Below, one piece after another: positions 26,013 through 34,379 of a stretch of 64,000 bases of DNA. The DNA is taken from contig NZ_JH651379.1 of the NCBI RefSeq assembly GCF_000260115.1, forward strand, positions 1,554,501 to 1,618,500. Direction: 5' to 3'. Within the stretch, counting starts at the first letter, position 1; the number at the start of each line of letters is the position of its first letter. The DNA comes from Galbibacter orientalis DSM 19592 (lineage in GTDB: Bacteria > Bacteroidota > Bacteroidia > Flavobacteriales > Flavobacteriaceae). The notes below the pieces were generated by a model, which was given only the letters and a program-made list of their open reading frames with translations, did not search any database and was not told the origin of the DNA. Made by a program: the position numbers and the translations under genes.

Positions 26013-27227
26013 TTAAAGTGATAAAAGATACCAAATCGAAAATCCTATTAAAAAAATAATCCCAGCCCAACTTAAAACATGCATCGACTTACTGGGTCTC
26101 CATTTTTTAGGCATATGTTTAGAAGTAACTAATTTATAGTTTATAATGGCGTAAAAAGGAGCGGTAACAAACGATAAAATAGTAGCAATATCAATAAGCA
26201 TTTTCATTTCTGATAAAAGAAAAAGTAAAATGCAAATTGTTCCAAGAGCCAAAATTATTATCCAACTTGCAAAGTGGTACTTTCCATCAATATTAAATAG
26301 TAGCGTAGTGCTTTTTGCCATAGCTCTTGGAGAAGCATCCAACGTGGTTAAGGTTGTGCTAAACATTGCGGTAAATGCAGCAATGGCAATAATATAATAA
26401 GTATATGTTCCTAGGGTTTCTGTGTACATGTTTATAAACTGAAATGCAAATTGTGTTGCACCACTATTAAAGCTTTCATTGGCGCTATGCATTACTAAAG
26501 CACCAAGACTTAAAAAGAAAATTCCTAAAATAATGGTGCTGAGGTACCCAATATTAAAATCGGTTATAGAGCGTTTAGTTTTGTATGTTTTTTCCATTTT
26601 CTTTTTTTCTAGCGCCCATAAGGAATGCCAAACAGAAACATCTAGAGGAGCGGGCATCCAGCCCATAAATGCAATAATGAAGGCAAGGCCTGCAGTTTCT
26701 GTAGGAATAACTTGAGAAAAACTAAGGTGTGCTGTAGACTTTGATGAGGCTATAAAAATGGCAATTACAGTACAAATGGTTAGGGTTGTAATAATAATTT
26801 TCATCAAATTATCTAATAACTTATATTTTCCAAGCATTAAAATAACCATACATATAAGAGTAATAATAATACTCCATATAATTGGGTTGGTAGTAATTCC
26901 GAATAAATTAGACGCCAATCCAGCGGTAACAATGGTTACTGCCGTTTGAATGGTAAACATAGTAGTGAAATTCAGGATAAAATAAAGAAGCAAAACTCCC
27001 TTTCCTAATTTTCTGTAGCCATCTAAAAGACTCTCTCCAGTGGCCATGGCATACCGAGGCCCGTATTGAAAAAATGGATATTTAAATAAATGAACTAATA
27101 GTAATGCCCAAAGTAGACCATAGCCATAATCGGCTCCTGCTCTGGTAGATTGGACTAAATGGGACACCCCAATTGCTGCACCAGCAAATAAAAGTCCGGG
27201 GCCTAATTTTTTAATAAAGCGTATCAC
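26013..27227 (-). CDS. Nramp-related membrane transporter lacking the canonical metal site
   Basis: A 404-aa protein with about eleven membrane helices. The N-terminus GPGLLFAGAAIGVSHLVQST aligns with Nramp helix 1, but the metal-binding DPGN is replaced by GVSH. In helix 6 MGWMPAPLDVSVW stands where canonical proteins have the MPHN motif. It therefore belongs to a divergent Nramp-related clade whose substrate may not be Mn/Fe. The fold assignment is secure by eye; the substrate is not. It is transcribed alone, 44 bases from the ECF sigma gene. Confidence 0.85.
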   Translation of the reverse strand: MIRFIKKLGPGLLFAGAAIGVSHLVQSTRAGADYGYGLLWALLLVHLFKYPFFQYGPRYAMATGESLLDGYRKLGKGVLLLYFILNFTTMFTIQTAVTIVTAGLASNLFGITTNPIIWSIIITLICMVILMLGKYKLLDNLMKIIITTLTICTVIAIFIASSKSTAHLSFSQVIPTETAGLAFIIAFMGWMPAPLDVSVWHSLWALEKKKMEKTYKTKRSITDFNIGYLSTIILGIFFLSLGALVMHSANESFNSGATQFAFQFINMYTETLGTYTYYIIAIAAFTAMFSTTLTTLDASPRAMAKSTTLLFNIDGKYHFASWIIILALGTICILLFLLSEMKMLIDIATILSFVTAPFYAIINYKLVTSKHMPKKWRPSKSMHVLSWAGIIFLIGFSIWYLLSL

Positions 27228-27271
27228 TTTTAAGTTAGTCTAGTTAATTAGGCAGTGAAAGTATAAAAAAA

Positions 27272-27841
27272 TTATTTCTTTTTCTGATGAATAATTTCAG
27301 CAAGTAATTTTTTTGCTCTGAGGAGTTTAACCTTTACATTATTAAGAGGCTCGTCTAATTCTTGAGCAATTTCGGTGTATGATAATTCTTGGAAGTATCT
27401 TAAATTGATAACCTGTTGATAATGTGGTTTTAATTTTTTTATATGCTGAAGTAAAGTAGCGAGGTTTTGTTCGGTAATTAAATTGTCTTCCGCAGTAGGA
27501 GTGTCATCTGCTAGATTGTAGATGCTACTTTCTTCTTGTAGAATTGTTTTATGATTCAGTTCTGATTTCTTCTTGCGAATAAGATCAATATGAATGTTTT
27601 TGGAAATGGTAATTAACCATGTTTTAAATTCAAAATCGCTATTGTAAGTGTCTATTTTATCAAACGCTTTTGAGAAGGTGCGAATTGTAATATCTTCCGC
27701 TTCATTTTCATTTCTAGTTCGTAATAATTGAAAGCTATACACATCAACCCAAAAATTATCAAGAAGAAAGCTGAACGACTTTTGGTCTCCTTCTTTTGCG
27801 CGAAGAATAGATTCTTGAATGTGTTGTGCGGTTACTGGCAA
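27272..27841 (-). CDS. ECF-family RNA polymerase sigma factor
   Basis: A 189-aa sigma-70 family protein with region 2 (AEDITIRTFSKAFDKIDTYN, FKTWLITISKNIHIDLIRKK) and region 4 (QVINLRYFQELSYTEIAQEL..NVKVKLLRAKKLL). There is no adjacent anti-sigma gene, unlike the other two ECF factors here. The next gene in the same direction is the Nramp-related transporter, so it might be co-transcribed, but the 44-base gap leaves this open. Its upstream region carries a family A repeat. Confidence 0.93.
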   Translation of the reverse strand: MPVTAQHIQESILRAKEGDQKSFSFLLDNFWVDVYSFQLLRTRNENEAEDITIRTFSKAFDKIDTYNSDFEFKTWLITISKNIHIDLIRKKKSELNHKTILQEESSIYNLADDTPTAEDNLITEQNLATLLQHIKKLKPHYQQVINLRYFQELSYTEIAQELDEPLNNVKVKLLRAKKLLAEIIHQKKK

Positions 27842-27863
27842 TATAATTTTTGTTTTTTTATTT

Positions 27864-28004
27864 ACTCGATAATCGAGATTTGAATCCCTTATTGAGGGTT
27901 TTATTCCCCAAAGCCTGTCCAGTGTTTACCGAAGGGCTCTATGTAGGTAGGGATTAAATTATTTTCTTTTGAATACCTCATGGGCTTCCCTCGAGATAGT
28001 TTCC
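27864..28004. repeat. Dispersed hairpin repeat, family A, with palindromic left end
   Basis: It begins with ACTCGATAATCGAG and continues with CCCTTATTGAGGG, AAAGCCTGTCC..GAAGGGCTCT and ACCTCATGGGCTTCCCTCGA. It lies just upstream of the ECF sigma start, and so could be part of its leader. Confidence 0.75.
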
Positions 28005-28101
28005 TAAAGATAATAAATAGAAAATAGTATAAAGAATTTAAATGTAGATTCTTACACTTTTAGTAGTTTCTATTTATTAAGAAAGAAAATATCAAAAAAA
28101 A

Positions 28102-28305
28102 TTAATTATGCTGAGGTTCTGCTTTGCAGTCTTGCTCATCTGGCATCTTACCACAAAAACTACAAGCTTCTCCTTCTTTGTTTAAAAAAGGCGACTGGCT
28201 AGCGCATGTTCCAGCAAATTTACCGTCTTTTTTACCCCATATTTTTATAGCAATTCCAGCGAATGCTAAACCTAATAATACTATGCTAATTAATAAAAGT
28301 TTCAT
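28102..28305 (-). CDS. Small membrane protein with a C-terminal cysteine cluster
   Basis: I choose the ATG at 28305, giving 67 aa: an N-terminal membrane helix (MKLLLISIVLLGLAFAGIAI), then IWGKKDGKFAGTCAS and a tail with five cysteines, including CSFCGK. An in-frame start at 28380 would add 25 residues overlapping a repeat and is unlikely. I recall close relatives in many flavobacteria named only membrane or secreted protein. The cysteines could bind a metal or a cluster. Function unknown. Confidence 0.8.
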   Translation of the reverse strand: MKLLLISIVLLGLAFAGIAIKIWGKKDGKFAGTCASQSPFLNKEGEACSFCGKMPDEQDCKAEPQHN

Positions 28306-28370
28306 TTTTGACGCTTTCTTTTTATTGTTTAGACGTAAAAGACTCGAAAAAATTTCATAATGACCTTTTA

Positions 28371-28493
28371 AATCCTTCATAGAGGGTTTAAGTTCCCAAA
28401 GCCCGCTCTGATTTTCTCCGAAGGGCTCTGCACCAAATGAGTCAATTTATTTCTTTTGAATACCTCGTGGACTTGCCTCGAGGCTGTTAATTT
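28371..28493. repeat. Dispersed hairpin repeat, family A
   Basis: A copy with CCTTCATAGAGGG, AAAGCCCGCTCTG..GAAGGGCTCT and ACCTCG...CCTCGAGG. It lies between the small Cys-rich gene and the anti-sigma terminator; apart from these the roughly 300-base gap holds nothing. Confidence 0.75.
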
Positions 28494-28547
28494 GGTGCAA
28501 AGTTACAAAACATCAAAATAAATAGTTACAAAGCTTTCATAAAAAAT

Positions 28548-28575
28548 AAAGCCTCAGCAGTTACGCTGAGGCTTT
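28548..28575 (-). terminator. Rho-independent terminator of the ECF/anti-sigma pair
   Basis: AAAGCCTCAGC and GCTGAGGCTTT form an 11-bp stem with a six-base loop, about 30 bases past the anti-sigma stop, with an A-rich left flank (T-tract on the minus strand). Confidence 0.88.
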
Positions 28576-28606
28576 AAATAAATTTAGTTAGCTTGATTTG
28601 TAATCT

Positions 28607-29398
28607 TTATTTTTCTTCTTCTTCAATTTTTATATTGGCAACTTCACTATCAATAGAAGCAAAGTCATTATTACCTTTAGACTCAATAGTTATTTTGTAA
28701 TTAGTAGCATTGTCTTGAAAAGGGAGTGCCATTAATTTTCGGTCTGCTTTTTCCAAAACTCCTAAGCTTACCATTTCTCCATTTACTTCAGCCCACATTT
28801 TAAACTCTTTGTCTTCTGGAAGGTCGGGCATGGAAACAACGTTTATAGCAGAAATTCTTTCTTTAGAATTGATGTATGCTACAGATCTTAAATTTTTTGC
28901 TCTTTCATTTCCGTGGATAACATATTTACGAGTTTCAGGATCATTTAAAACGGCGTATTTACTTTTTATGTTTTCTAATTTAGAATTTGTTGTAACAATG
29001 TCTTTCTTTAAATTCTCAATTTGGCTAGCTACTGTATTTTTTTCATTGGAAAGCAATTTGTTTTGCTTCCAAAGGGTAATTGTTGTAGCTCCAAAAAGGA
29101 AGGTAGTAATACATGCAGCAATAAAATACCATGGAATGGATTTTTTAGTTGAATTATCACTCTCTATGTCACTTTTAATTTCATCTAAAACAGCCTCTTT
29201 TATGTTTAAAGGAGCTTGTTTTGCATGTGCTTTAGCGTATAATTCTAAATTATCTTGTAATGTATTGTATTCCTTTTCTACTTCTGGGTAAGTATCTAAA
29301 TAGTGTTCTACACGAACTTCTTCTTCATAACTTGTTTCGCCAACTAAATAGCGTTCCAACAAGTCGCTTTCTAAAAATATTTTTACTTCGTTTTTCAT
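28607..29398 (-). CDS. Membrane anti-sigma factor (RskA/anti-sigma-K type)
   Basis: With the ATG at 29398 the protein is 263 aa: a cytoplasmic N-terminal part (LLERYLVGETSYEEEVRVEHYL), one membrane helix (about residues 94-113, IPWYFIAACITTFLFG), a coiled-coil stretch, and a C-terminal domain (ISAINVVSMPDLPEDKEFKMWAEVNGEMVSLGVL) that matches the RskA_C/anti-sigma-K fold. It should hold the sigma factor encoded just upstream at the membrane. A GTG at 29407 overlaps the sigma stop and is an alternative start. Confidence 0.9.
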   Translation of the reverse strand: MKNEVKIFLESDLLERYLVGETSYEEEVRVEHYLDTYPEVEKEYNTLQDNLELYAKAHAKQAPLNIKEAVLDEIKSDIESDNSTKKSIPWYFIAACITTFLFGATTITLWKQNKLLSNEKNTVASQIENLKKDIVTTNSKLENIKSKYAVLNDPETRKYVIHGNERAKNLRSVAYINSKERISAINVVSMPDLPEDKEFKMWAEVNGEMVSLGVLEKADRKLMALPFQDNATNYKITIESKGNNDFASIDSEVANIKIEEEEK

Positions 29399-29403
29399 GG
29401 CTT

Positions 29404-29970
29404 TCACTTAATTATCAAATAAAACAAAATTGACAACATAGCAGGGTCATATATACGTCTTAGTTCTCTAAGACCAATTTTAAGTCTAGACTTTATAGTC
29501 CCTAAAGGAATGTCTAATGCTTCACTGGCTTCTTGTTGAGTCATGCCTTGGAAAAATAAGGCTTCCATAACTATTTGATATTTGTCGTCAAGTGAGCCTA
29601 AATGCTTCTTTATATCAATGTGCTCAGGGTTTACACTATCAACTCCTAAATTATATACGTCTGAAACTTCGATTTGGATCTCTTGATCGCGTTTTAAATT
29701 CAAACTTCTTATTTTATCAATGGCTGTATTTCGAGTAATGCGAAACATCCACGTAAAAAGCTTAGACTTTTTTGCATCGTAAGTGTCTATTTTCTTCCAA
29801 ATCTTCATTAAACTTATTTGCAAAACGTCCTTGGCAAGATCTTCGTCTTTAGTTATTTTTAAAGCAACACCAAAGAGCGTGTCTCCATAATATTCATATA
29901 AAAGGGACATTCCTTTTTCCTCTTTTTTTTCAAGGAGGGTTATAATATTTTTTTCAAGAAGTTGACTCAT
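29404..29970 (-). CDS. ECF-family RNA polymerase sigma factor (SigK-like)
   Basis: A 188-aa sigma factor: region 2 (DEDLAKDVLQISLMKIWKKID, KLFTWMFRITRNTAIDKIRS) and region 4 (EALFFQGMTQQEASEALDIPLGTIKSRLK). Pairing with an RskA-type anti-sigma directly downstream, with touching reading frames, points to the SigK/RskA group, in which the sigma factor is released by an envelope signal. The regulon cannot be read from the window. No other gene belongs to the unit. Confidence 0.94.
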   Translation of the reverse strand: MSQLLEKNIITLLEKKEEKGMSLLYEYYGDTLFGVALKITKDEDLAKDVLQISLMKIWKKIDTYDAKKSKLFTWMFRITRNTAIDKIRSLNLKRDQEIQIEVSDVYNLGVDSVNPEHIDIKKHLGSLDDKYQIVMEALFFQGMTQQEASEALDIPLGTIKSRLKIGLRELRRIYDPAMLSILFYLIIK

Positions 29971-30095
29971 GCGATTTTATGCTTATAACATATAAATAGA
30001 AATTGCCATTGAAGTTTTATAAATTTCGATGGGGTGACCAAATTTATTAATTTAAACGATAAAAAGTACGTGTACGTATATTTTTCTATTTACGT

Positions 30096-31118
30096 TTAAT
30101 AAATATTTACTTCTGGTTCTATATTGATATTGAATTTTTCTTTAACCGATTGTTGGATGCTAAGCGCTAGTTCCCATAGTTCTTTTCCGCTTGCATTTCC
30201 GTAATTAACTATCACCAAGGCTTGGTTTTTATGGACTCCAGCATCTCCAAATCTTTTTCCTTTAAATCCACATTGTTCTATTAACCAACCTGCTGGAATT
30301 TTAATTTCGTTAGCTGAAACTACATAATGGGGCATCATTGGATTGGTTGCCAATAAATTTTCAAATTGTGACTTATTAATTATTGGATTTTTAAAGAAAC
30401 TACCACTATTTCCTAATTCTTTTGGGTCTGGAAGTTTACTTTTTCTAATACTTATAACCGCATTAGAGATGTCTGTAATTGTTGGATGTGTTACTTTCTT
30501 ATTTTTTAATTCTGCCTCAATAGCACCATAAGAAATATTGAGTTTATGGTCTGTATTGGTAAGCTTAAAAGTAACCGAAGTTATAATATATTCCCCCTTA
30601 TTTCTCTTGAAGTAAGAATCTCGATATCCAAAATTGCATTCCTCTTTAAAAAATGGTTTAACTTCCAAGGTTTTAGTATTTAAAGCCTCACAAGAATAAA
30701 ATACATCTTTTAATTCTACTCCATAAGCCCCAATATTTTGAATAGGAGCTGTACCTACATTACCAGGAATTAATGATAAATTCTCTACGCCACCCAAATT
30801 TTGACTGAGTGCCCAGAGTACAAATTCATGCCAGTTTTCTCCAGCTTTAACCTTAACAAGGGTAGTATTACCACTTTCAGAAATAATTTCTTTCCCTTTA
30901 AGATTAATGTTTACCACTAAATCATCAACATCTTTTGTAAGAAGCATATTACTGCCTCCTCCAAGAATAAACTTAGTTGGGTATTCTTTTAATAAGAACA
31001 CCTCTTTAAGTTCTTTCAAAGAGGAAACAGCAATAAAATTTTTTGCCTTTACATCAATTCCAAAAGTATTGTATGGTTTTAATGAGATGTTATGAAGAAT
31101 GGCATCTTGTTTATGCAT
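30096..31118 (-). CDS. murB: UDP-N-acetylmuramate dehydrogenase
   Basis: A 340-aa FAD enzyme of the long E. coli-type group. ILGGGSNMLL is the FAD-binding loop, GAYGVELKD and NFGYRDSYFKR follow in order, and NSGSFFKNP holds the Ser that protonates the substrate. It reduces UDP-GlcNAc-enolpyruvate to UDP-MurNAc in the second committed step of peptidoglycan synthesis. It is the second gene of a pair: its start overlaps the aminotransferase end by eight bases. Confidence 0.97.
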   Translation of the reverse strand: MHKQDAILHNISLKPYNTFGIDVKAKNFIAVSSLKELKEVFLLKEYPTKFILGGGSNMLLTKDVDDLVVNINLKGKEIISESGNTTLVKVKAGENWHEFVLWALSQNLGGVENLSLIPGNVGTAPIQNIGAYGVELKDVFYSCEALNTKTLEVKPFFKEECNFGYRDSYFKRNKGEYIITSVTFKLTNTDHKLNISYGAIEAELKNKKVTHPTITDISNAVISIRKSKLPDPKELGNSGSFFKNPIINKSQFENLLATNPMMPHYVVSANEIKIPAGWLIEQCGFKGKRFGDAGVHKNQALVIVNYGNASGKELWELALSIQQSVKEKFNINIEPEVNIY

Positions 31119-32301
31119 TGTATTTTTTTAGAGCTTCTTTTAAAATAGTAACTGCTTTTACAAGGTTTTCTTTCTTTAAAACATAAGCAATTCTAACTTG
31201 GTCGTACCCAATTCCAGGAGTTGAATAAAAACCTGCAGCAGGAGCAACCATAACAGTTTCGCCATTTAGTTCAAATTCCTCTAAAAGCCATTGTGCAAAT
31301 TCATCAGTGTTTTTTACTGGTAATTTGGCTATACAGTAAAATGCACCTTGAGGTTTTGCTACTGTTACACCTTCTATTTTATGTAATTCAGAAATTAATA
31401 AATCTCTTCTTTCAACATATTCTTCAATAACTTCGTCAAAATAACTTTGAGGAGTTTCTAGCGCTGCTTCACTAGCTATTAAAGCAAAAGAAGGCGGAGA
31501 TAATCTAGCCTGAGCAAATTTTAATGCAGTATTTATTACTTCTTTATTTCTTGTAATTAAACATCCTATTCTAGCGCCACACATGCTGTAGCGTTTAGAT
31601 ACAGAATCAATAACAATAGCATTATTTTCTAATCCTTCTTCTTGTAGGATTGAGTAATGCTCTGCACCATCATATGCAAACTCACGGTATACTTCATCGG
31701 CAATTAAAAATAAATCGTGTTTTCTTACAATAGAAGCTAATTTTTTAATTTCTTCTTTAGAGTACATATATCCTGTTGGATTTCCAGGATTACAAATTAA
31801 AATAGCCTTTGTTTTAGGAGTAATTAATTTTTCAAAATCCTCAATTGGAGGAAGCGCAAAATTATTGTCAATTTTAGAAACTACCGGAACTACTTTTACT
31901 CCAGATGCAGTTGCAAAACCATTATAGTTTGCATAAAAAGGTTCAGGAATAATAATTTCATCATCGGTATCTGTAATAGAGCCCATGCTAAACATTAGTG
32001 CTTCTGAACCTCCAGTAGTAATAATAATTTCTTTCGGGTCAACATTTATATCACGTCCAGCGTAATATTTAGCTAATTTAGTTCTATACTCCTCAGAACC
32101 TTCACTTCTGCTATATTCTAGTATCTCTAGCGTATTATTTTTAACAGCATCAAGAGCTACTTGAGGTGTTTTAATATCGGGCTGACCAATATTTAAATGA
32201 AATACATTGATTCCTCTCTTCTTAGCATCTTCAGCATAAGGAACTAACTTTCTTATAGGGGATTCAGGCATTTTTCGGCCTTTGTCAGAAATTATAGGCA
32301 T
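31111..32301 (-). CDS. PLP-dependent aminotransferase, class I/II
   Basis: A 396-aa fold-type I enzyme. NIGQPDI, the NPGNPTGY motif, ADEVYREFAY and the PLP lysine in SVSKRYSMCGARIG are all present. The family covers aspartate, aromatic and alanine aminotransferases, and SKRYSMCGARIG also resembles broad-range aspartate-type enzymes; I cannot settle the substrate. Overlap with murB means co-transcription; a link to the amino acid supply of the cell wall is possible but is inference. Confidence 0.93.
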   Translation of the reverse strand: MPIISDKGRKMPESPIRKLVPYAEDAKKRGINVFHLNIGQPDIKTPQVALDAVKNNTLEILEYSRSEGSEEYRTKLAKYYAGRDINVDPKEIIITTGGSEALMFSMGSITDTDDEIIIPEPFYANYNGFATASGVKVVPVVSKIDNNFALPPIEDFEKLITPKTKAILICNPGNPTGYMYSKEEIKKLASIVRKHDLFLIADEVYREFAYDGAEHYSILQEEGLENNAIVIDSVSKRYSMCGARIGCLITRNKEVINTALKFAQARLSPPSFALIASEAALETPQSYFDEVIEEYVERRDLLISELHKIEGVTVAKPQGAFYCIAKLPVKNTDEFAQWLLEEFELNGETVMVAPAAGFYSTPGIGYDQVRIAYVLKKENLVKAVTILKEALKKYNA

Positions 32302-32454
32302 AACTCAAATTTTATATCGTGCAAATTTGCAAAATATATTTTATAAATCGTTACATATACAACGTTCTTCTTGATATTACAAAATGTTAAATTATGATTA
32401 AAACTGAAGTTTTTTTAGTAATTTTAAAGGAACGAGCAAGTAAAGCTTGTCGTT

Positions 32455-33792
32455 ATGGCTACTTTAAAGAAACATATTGTATGTGGATTACTGTTTGCTG
32501 TTTGCTTTTTTTCTTATGCACAAGGAGGATTTAGTTTAAGAGAAGATGAGAAATTTGAAAAAGTCAAATTTGATTTTGTAAATAACCTAATTGTGTTACC
32601 AGTAAAAGTAAATGGTGTGGAATTGTCATTTATTTTAGACACAGGAGTTAATAAACCTATCCTTTTTAATATCACAGATAGTGATTCCGTAGAAATTAAA
32701 AATACCAAAGAAATTATTCTTCGAGGTCTGGGAGGCGGACAGCCTATAAAAGCATTGCATTCTAAAGGAAATGTTTTTAAACTTGGAGACGTCTATAATT
32801 ATAATCAAGATTTTTATTTAATTACCGATAGCGGACTAAACTTTTCTCCTCAAATGGGGTATAAAGTACATGGAATTATTGGGTACGATTTACTGAAAAA
32901 CTTTGTGGTTGAAGTAGATTATAGTGCAAAGAAAATGAAGTTTTATAATCCTGATTCCTATAATTATAAAAGGTGTAATAAGTGCGAAACTTTACCTTTA
33001 ACACTTGAAGGGAGTAAAGCCTATGTGTATGCCAATGTTAAGCAATATACTGCTATAGACGAGAAAAAAGTAAAACTGTTAATAGATAGCGGAAGTTCTG
33101 ATGCGCTATGGCTTTTTGAGAATACTGAGGGTGAGATTTCTGGACCTCTTAAGTTTTTTGATGATTTTTTAGGATATGGATTAAGTGGTAAGGTACATGG
33201 GAAACGTGCTAGAGTACAGCGGTTTACATTAGGAGAATTTGAATTAAAAGAAGCTAAAGTGGCATACCCTGATGCTGTTTCTATACAATATATAACTTCT
33301 ATGCGCGATAGAAATGGCTCCATAGGTTCAGAGATATTAAGGAGATTTGATCTGGTTTTTGATTATACAAATGAGCAAATTACTTTTAAACGAAATGGAA
33401 ATTTTAAAGATCCTTTTAAATATAATATGAGCGGAATTGAACTTCAGCATAACGGACTAAGAATGGTTAAAGCATTAGTAAGAAATGAAGAAGGATATGC
33501 TAAAAATGAAAGTAACAATCAAGGGGTTAAAATATACCTTCAAAAACAATATAATTTTGAATTACATCCTGCGCTTGAAATAGCCGAAATTAGAGATGGT
33601 AGTCCAGCAGCCATAGTAGGTTTGAGAGAAGGGGATGTTATTTTACAGGTTAATAAAAAGAATGTGCACAATTATTCTTTGCAACAAGTGAGCGAAATGA
33701 TGAATGAAAGGGTTGGTAAAACTGTTTATGTAACGGTTGAGAGGAGTGGTTCTACCTTAAAATTTAATTTTAAACTTCAAAAAGTATTATAA
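32455..33792 (+). CDS. Exported retropepsin-like aspartyl protease with PDZ domain
   Basis: A 445-aa protein: signal peptide (about 1-22), then two aspartyl-protease-type halves with ILDTGVNKPILFN (DTG) and LLIDSGSSDALW (DSG), and a C-terminal PDZ domain (IRDGSPAAIVGLREGDVILQV). Two half-sites in one chain suggests it folds like a pepsin rather than needing to dimerise. It acts in the periplasm or on the surface. Such aspartyl protease/PDZ fusions recur in Bacteroidota, but no substrate is known to me. It is single-gene, facing the DUF1573 gene. Confidence 0.88.
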   Translation: MATLKKHIVCGLLFAVCFFSYAQGGFSLREDEKFEKVKFDFVNNLIVLPVKVNGVELSFILDTGVNKPILFNITDSDSVEIKNTKEIILRGLGGGQPIKALHSKGNVFKLGDVYNYNQDFYLITDSGLNFSPQMGYKVHGIIGYDLLKNFVVEVDYSAKKMKFYNPDSYNYKRCNKCETLPLTLEGSKAYVYANVKQYTAIDEKKVKLLIDSGSSDALWLFENTEGEISGPLKFFDDFLGYGLSGKVHGKRARVQRFTLGEFELKEAKVAYPDAVSIQYITSMRDRNGSIGSEILRRFDLVFDYTNEQITFKRNGNFKDPFKYNMSGIELQHNGLRMVKALVRNEEGYAKNESNNQGVKIYLQKQYNFELHPALEIAEIRDGSPAAIVGLREGDVILQVNKKNVHNYSLQQVSEMMNERVGKTVYVTVERSGSTLKFNFKLQKVL

Positions 33793-33815
33793 ATTCAACT
33801 TAATTAAAATAAAAA

Positions 33816-33842
33816 AAGCGATTCCCAAACGGGAATCGCTTT
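33816..33842. terminator. Bidirectional terminator
   Basis: AAGCGATTCCC and GGGAATCGCTT pair around a four-base loop (AAAC), with an A-tract to the left and a T-rich right side. It lies between the convergent PDZ protease and DUF1573 genes and serves both. Confidence 0.92.
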
Positions 33843-33861
33843 CTATTTTCATTTAAAAAAT

Positions 33862-34251
33862 TTATTTTCCTGTACTATTTGCAACTACAGTTCCTTTAAT
33901 TTTTAAAGCCACTGTAGGGGTTTCAGCATTGGATTGAACAGTAATAGTTTTTCTAATTGGTCCAACACGGTTAGTATCATATTTAACCTCAATAACTCCA
34001 GTGTCTCCAGGAGCTATAGGGTCTTTTGGTTTTTTTGGAATAGTACAGCCACAACTTGAACGTACATTAGAAATAACTAAAGGAACAGCCCCCGTGTTTG
34101 TAAATTCAAATACACGAACTCCATCACTTCCTTTTGTAATCTCACCATAGTCAATCACATCGTTCTTAAATTCTATTTTTGCAGTTTTGTCTTGAGCGGT
34201 GGCAGTAAAACCAATTACTCCAACAAATAAAAGCATTAGTAATTTTTTCAT
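33862..34251 (-). CDS. Exported DUF1573 protein
   Basis: A 129-aa protein with a signal peptide (about 1-19, ending ATAQ) and one DUF1573/HYDIN-like beta-sandwich: [27 protein letters not shown], then [24 protein letters not shown]. The conserved SSCGC is the family's signature. These Ig-like domains occur in exported Bacteroidota proteins, with no proven role. It has its own promoter and is divergent from valS. Confidence 0.9.
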   Translation of the reverse strand: MKKLLMLLFVGVIGFTATAQDKTAKIEFKNDVIDYGEITKGSDGVRVFEFTNTGAVPLVISNVRSSCGCTIPKKPKDPIAPGDTGVIEVKYDTNRVGPIRKTITVQSNAETPTVALKIKGTVVANSTGK

Positions 34252-34274
34252 TGTTTTCAGATTTAAGTGAATAT

Positions 34275-34304
34275 CAAATTTACTTACTTTTAACCACCCC
34301 GCAA
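34275..34304 (-). promoter_or_regulatory. Promoter of the DUF1573 gene
   Basis: On the minus strand TTG (34304-34302) is followed after 19 bases by TAAATTTG (34282-34275), matching the flavobacterial consensus TTG-N17-23-TAnnTTTG. It is about 24 bases from the start codon at 34251. Confidence 0.6.
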
Positions 34305-34342
34305 AATTTATCGATTATCTTTTATAATCTTGCGGATATAGC

Positions 34343-34350
34343 TACTTTTG
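34343..34350 (+). promoter_or_regulatory. Possible -7 element of valS
   Basis: TACTTTTG fits TAnnTTTG exactly and lies 30 bases before the valS ATG at 34380. No TTG is found at the expected spacing upstream, so this is tentative. Confidence 0.4.
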
Positions 34351-34379
34351 CAGTCTTAATCCAAAAAGTGTTCCAAAAT

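Noticed and set aside
34251-34379. A longer N-terminus for valS
   Set aside because: The extension crosses the -7 box and the divergent promoter, and the family N-terminus starts at 34380.
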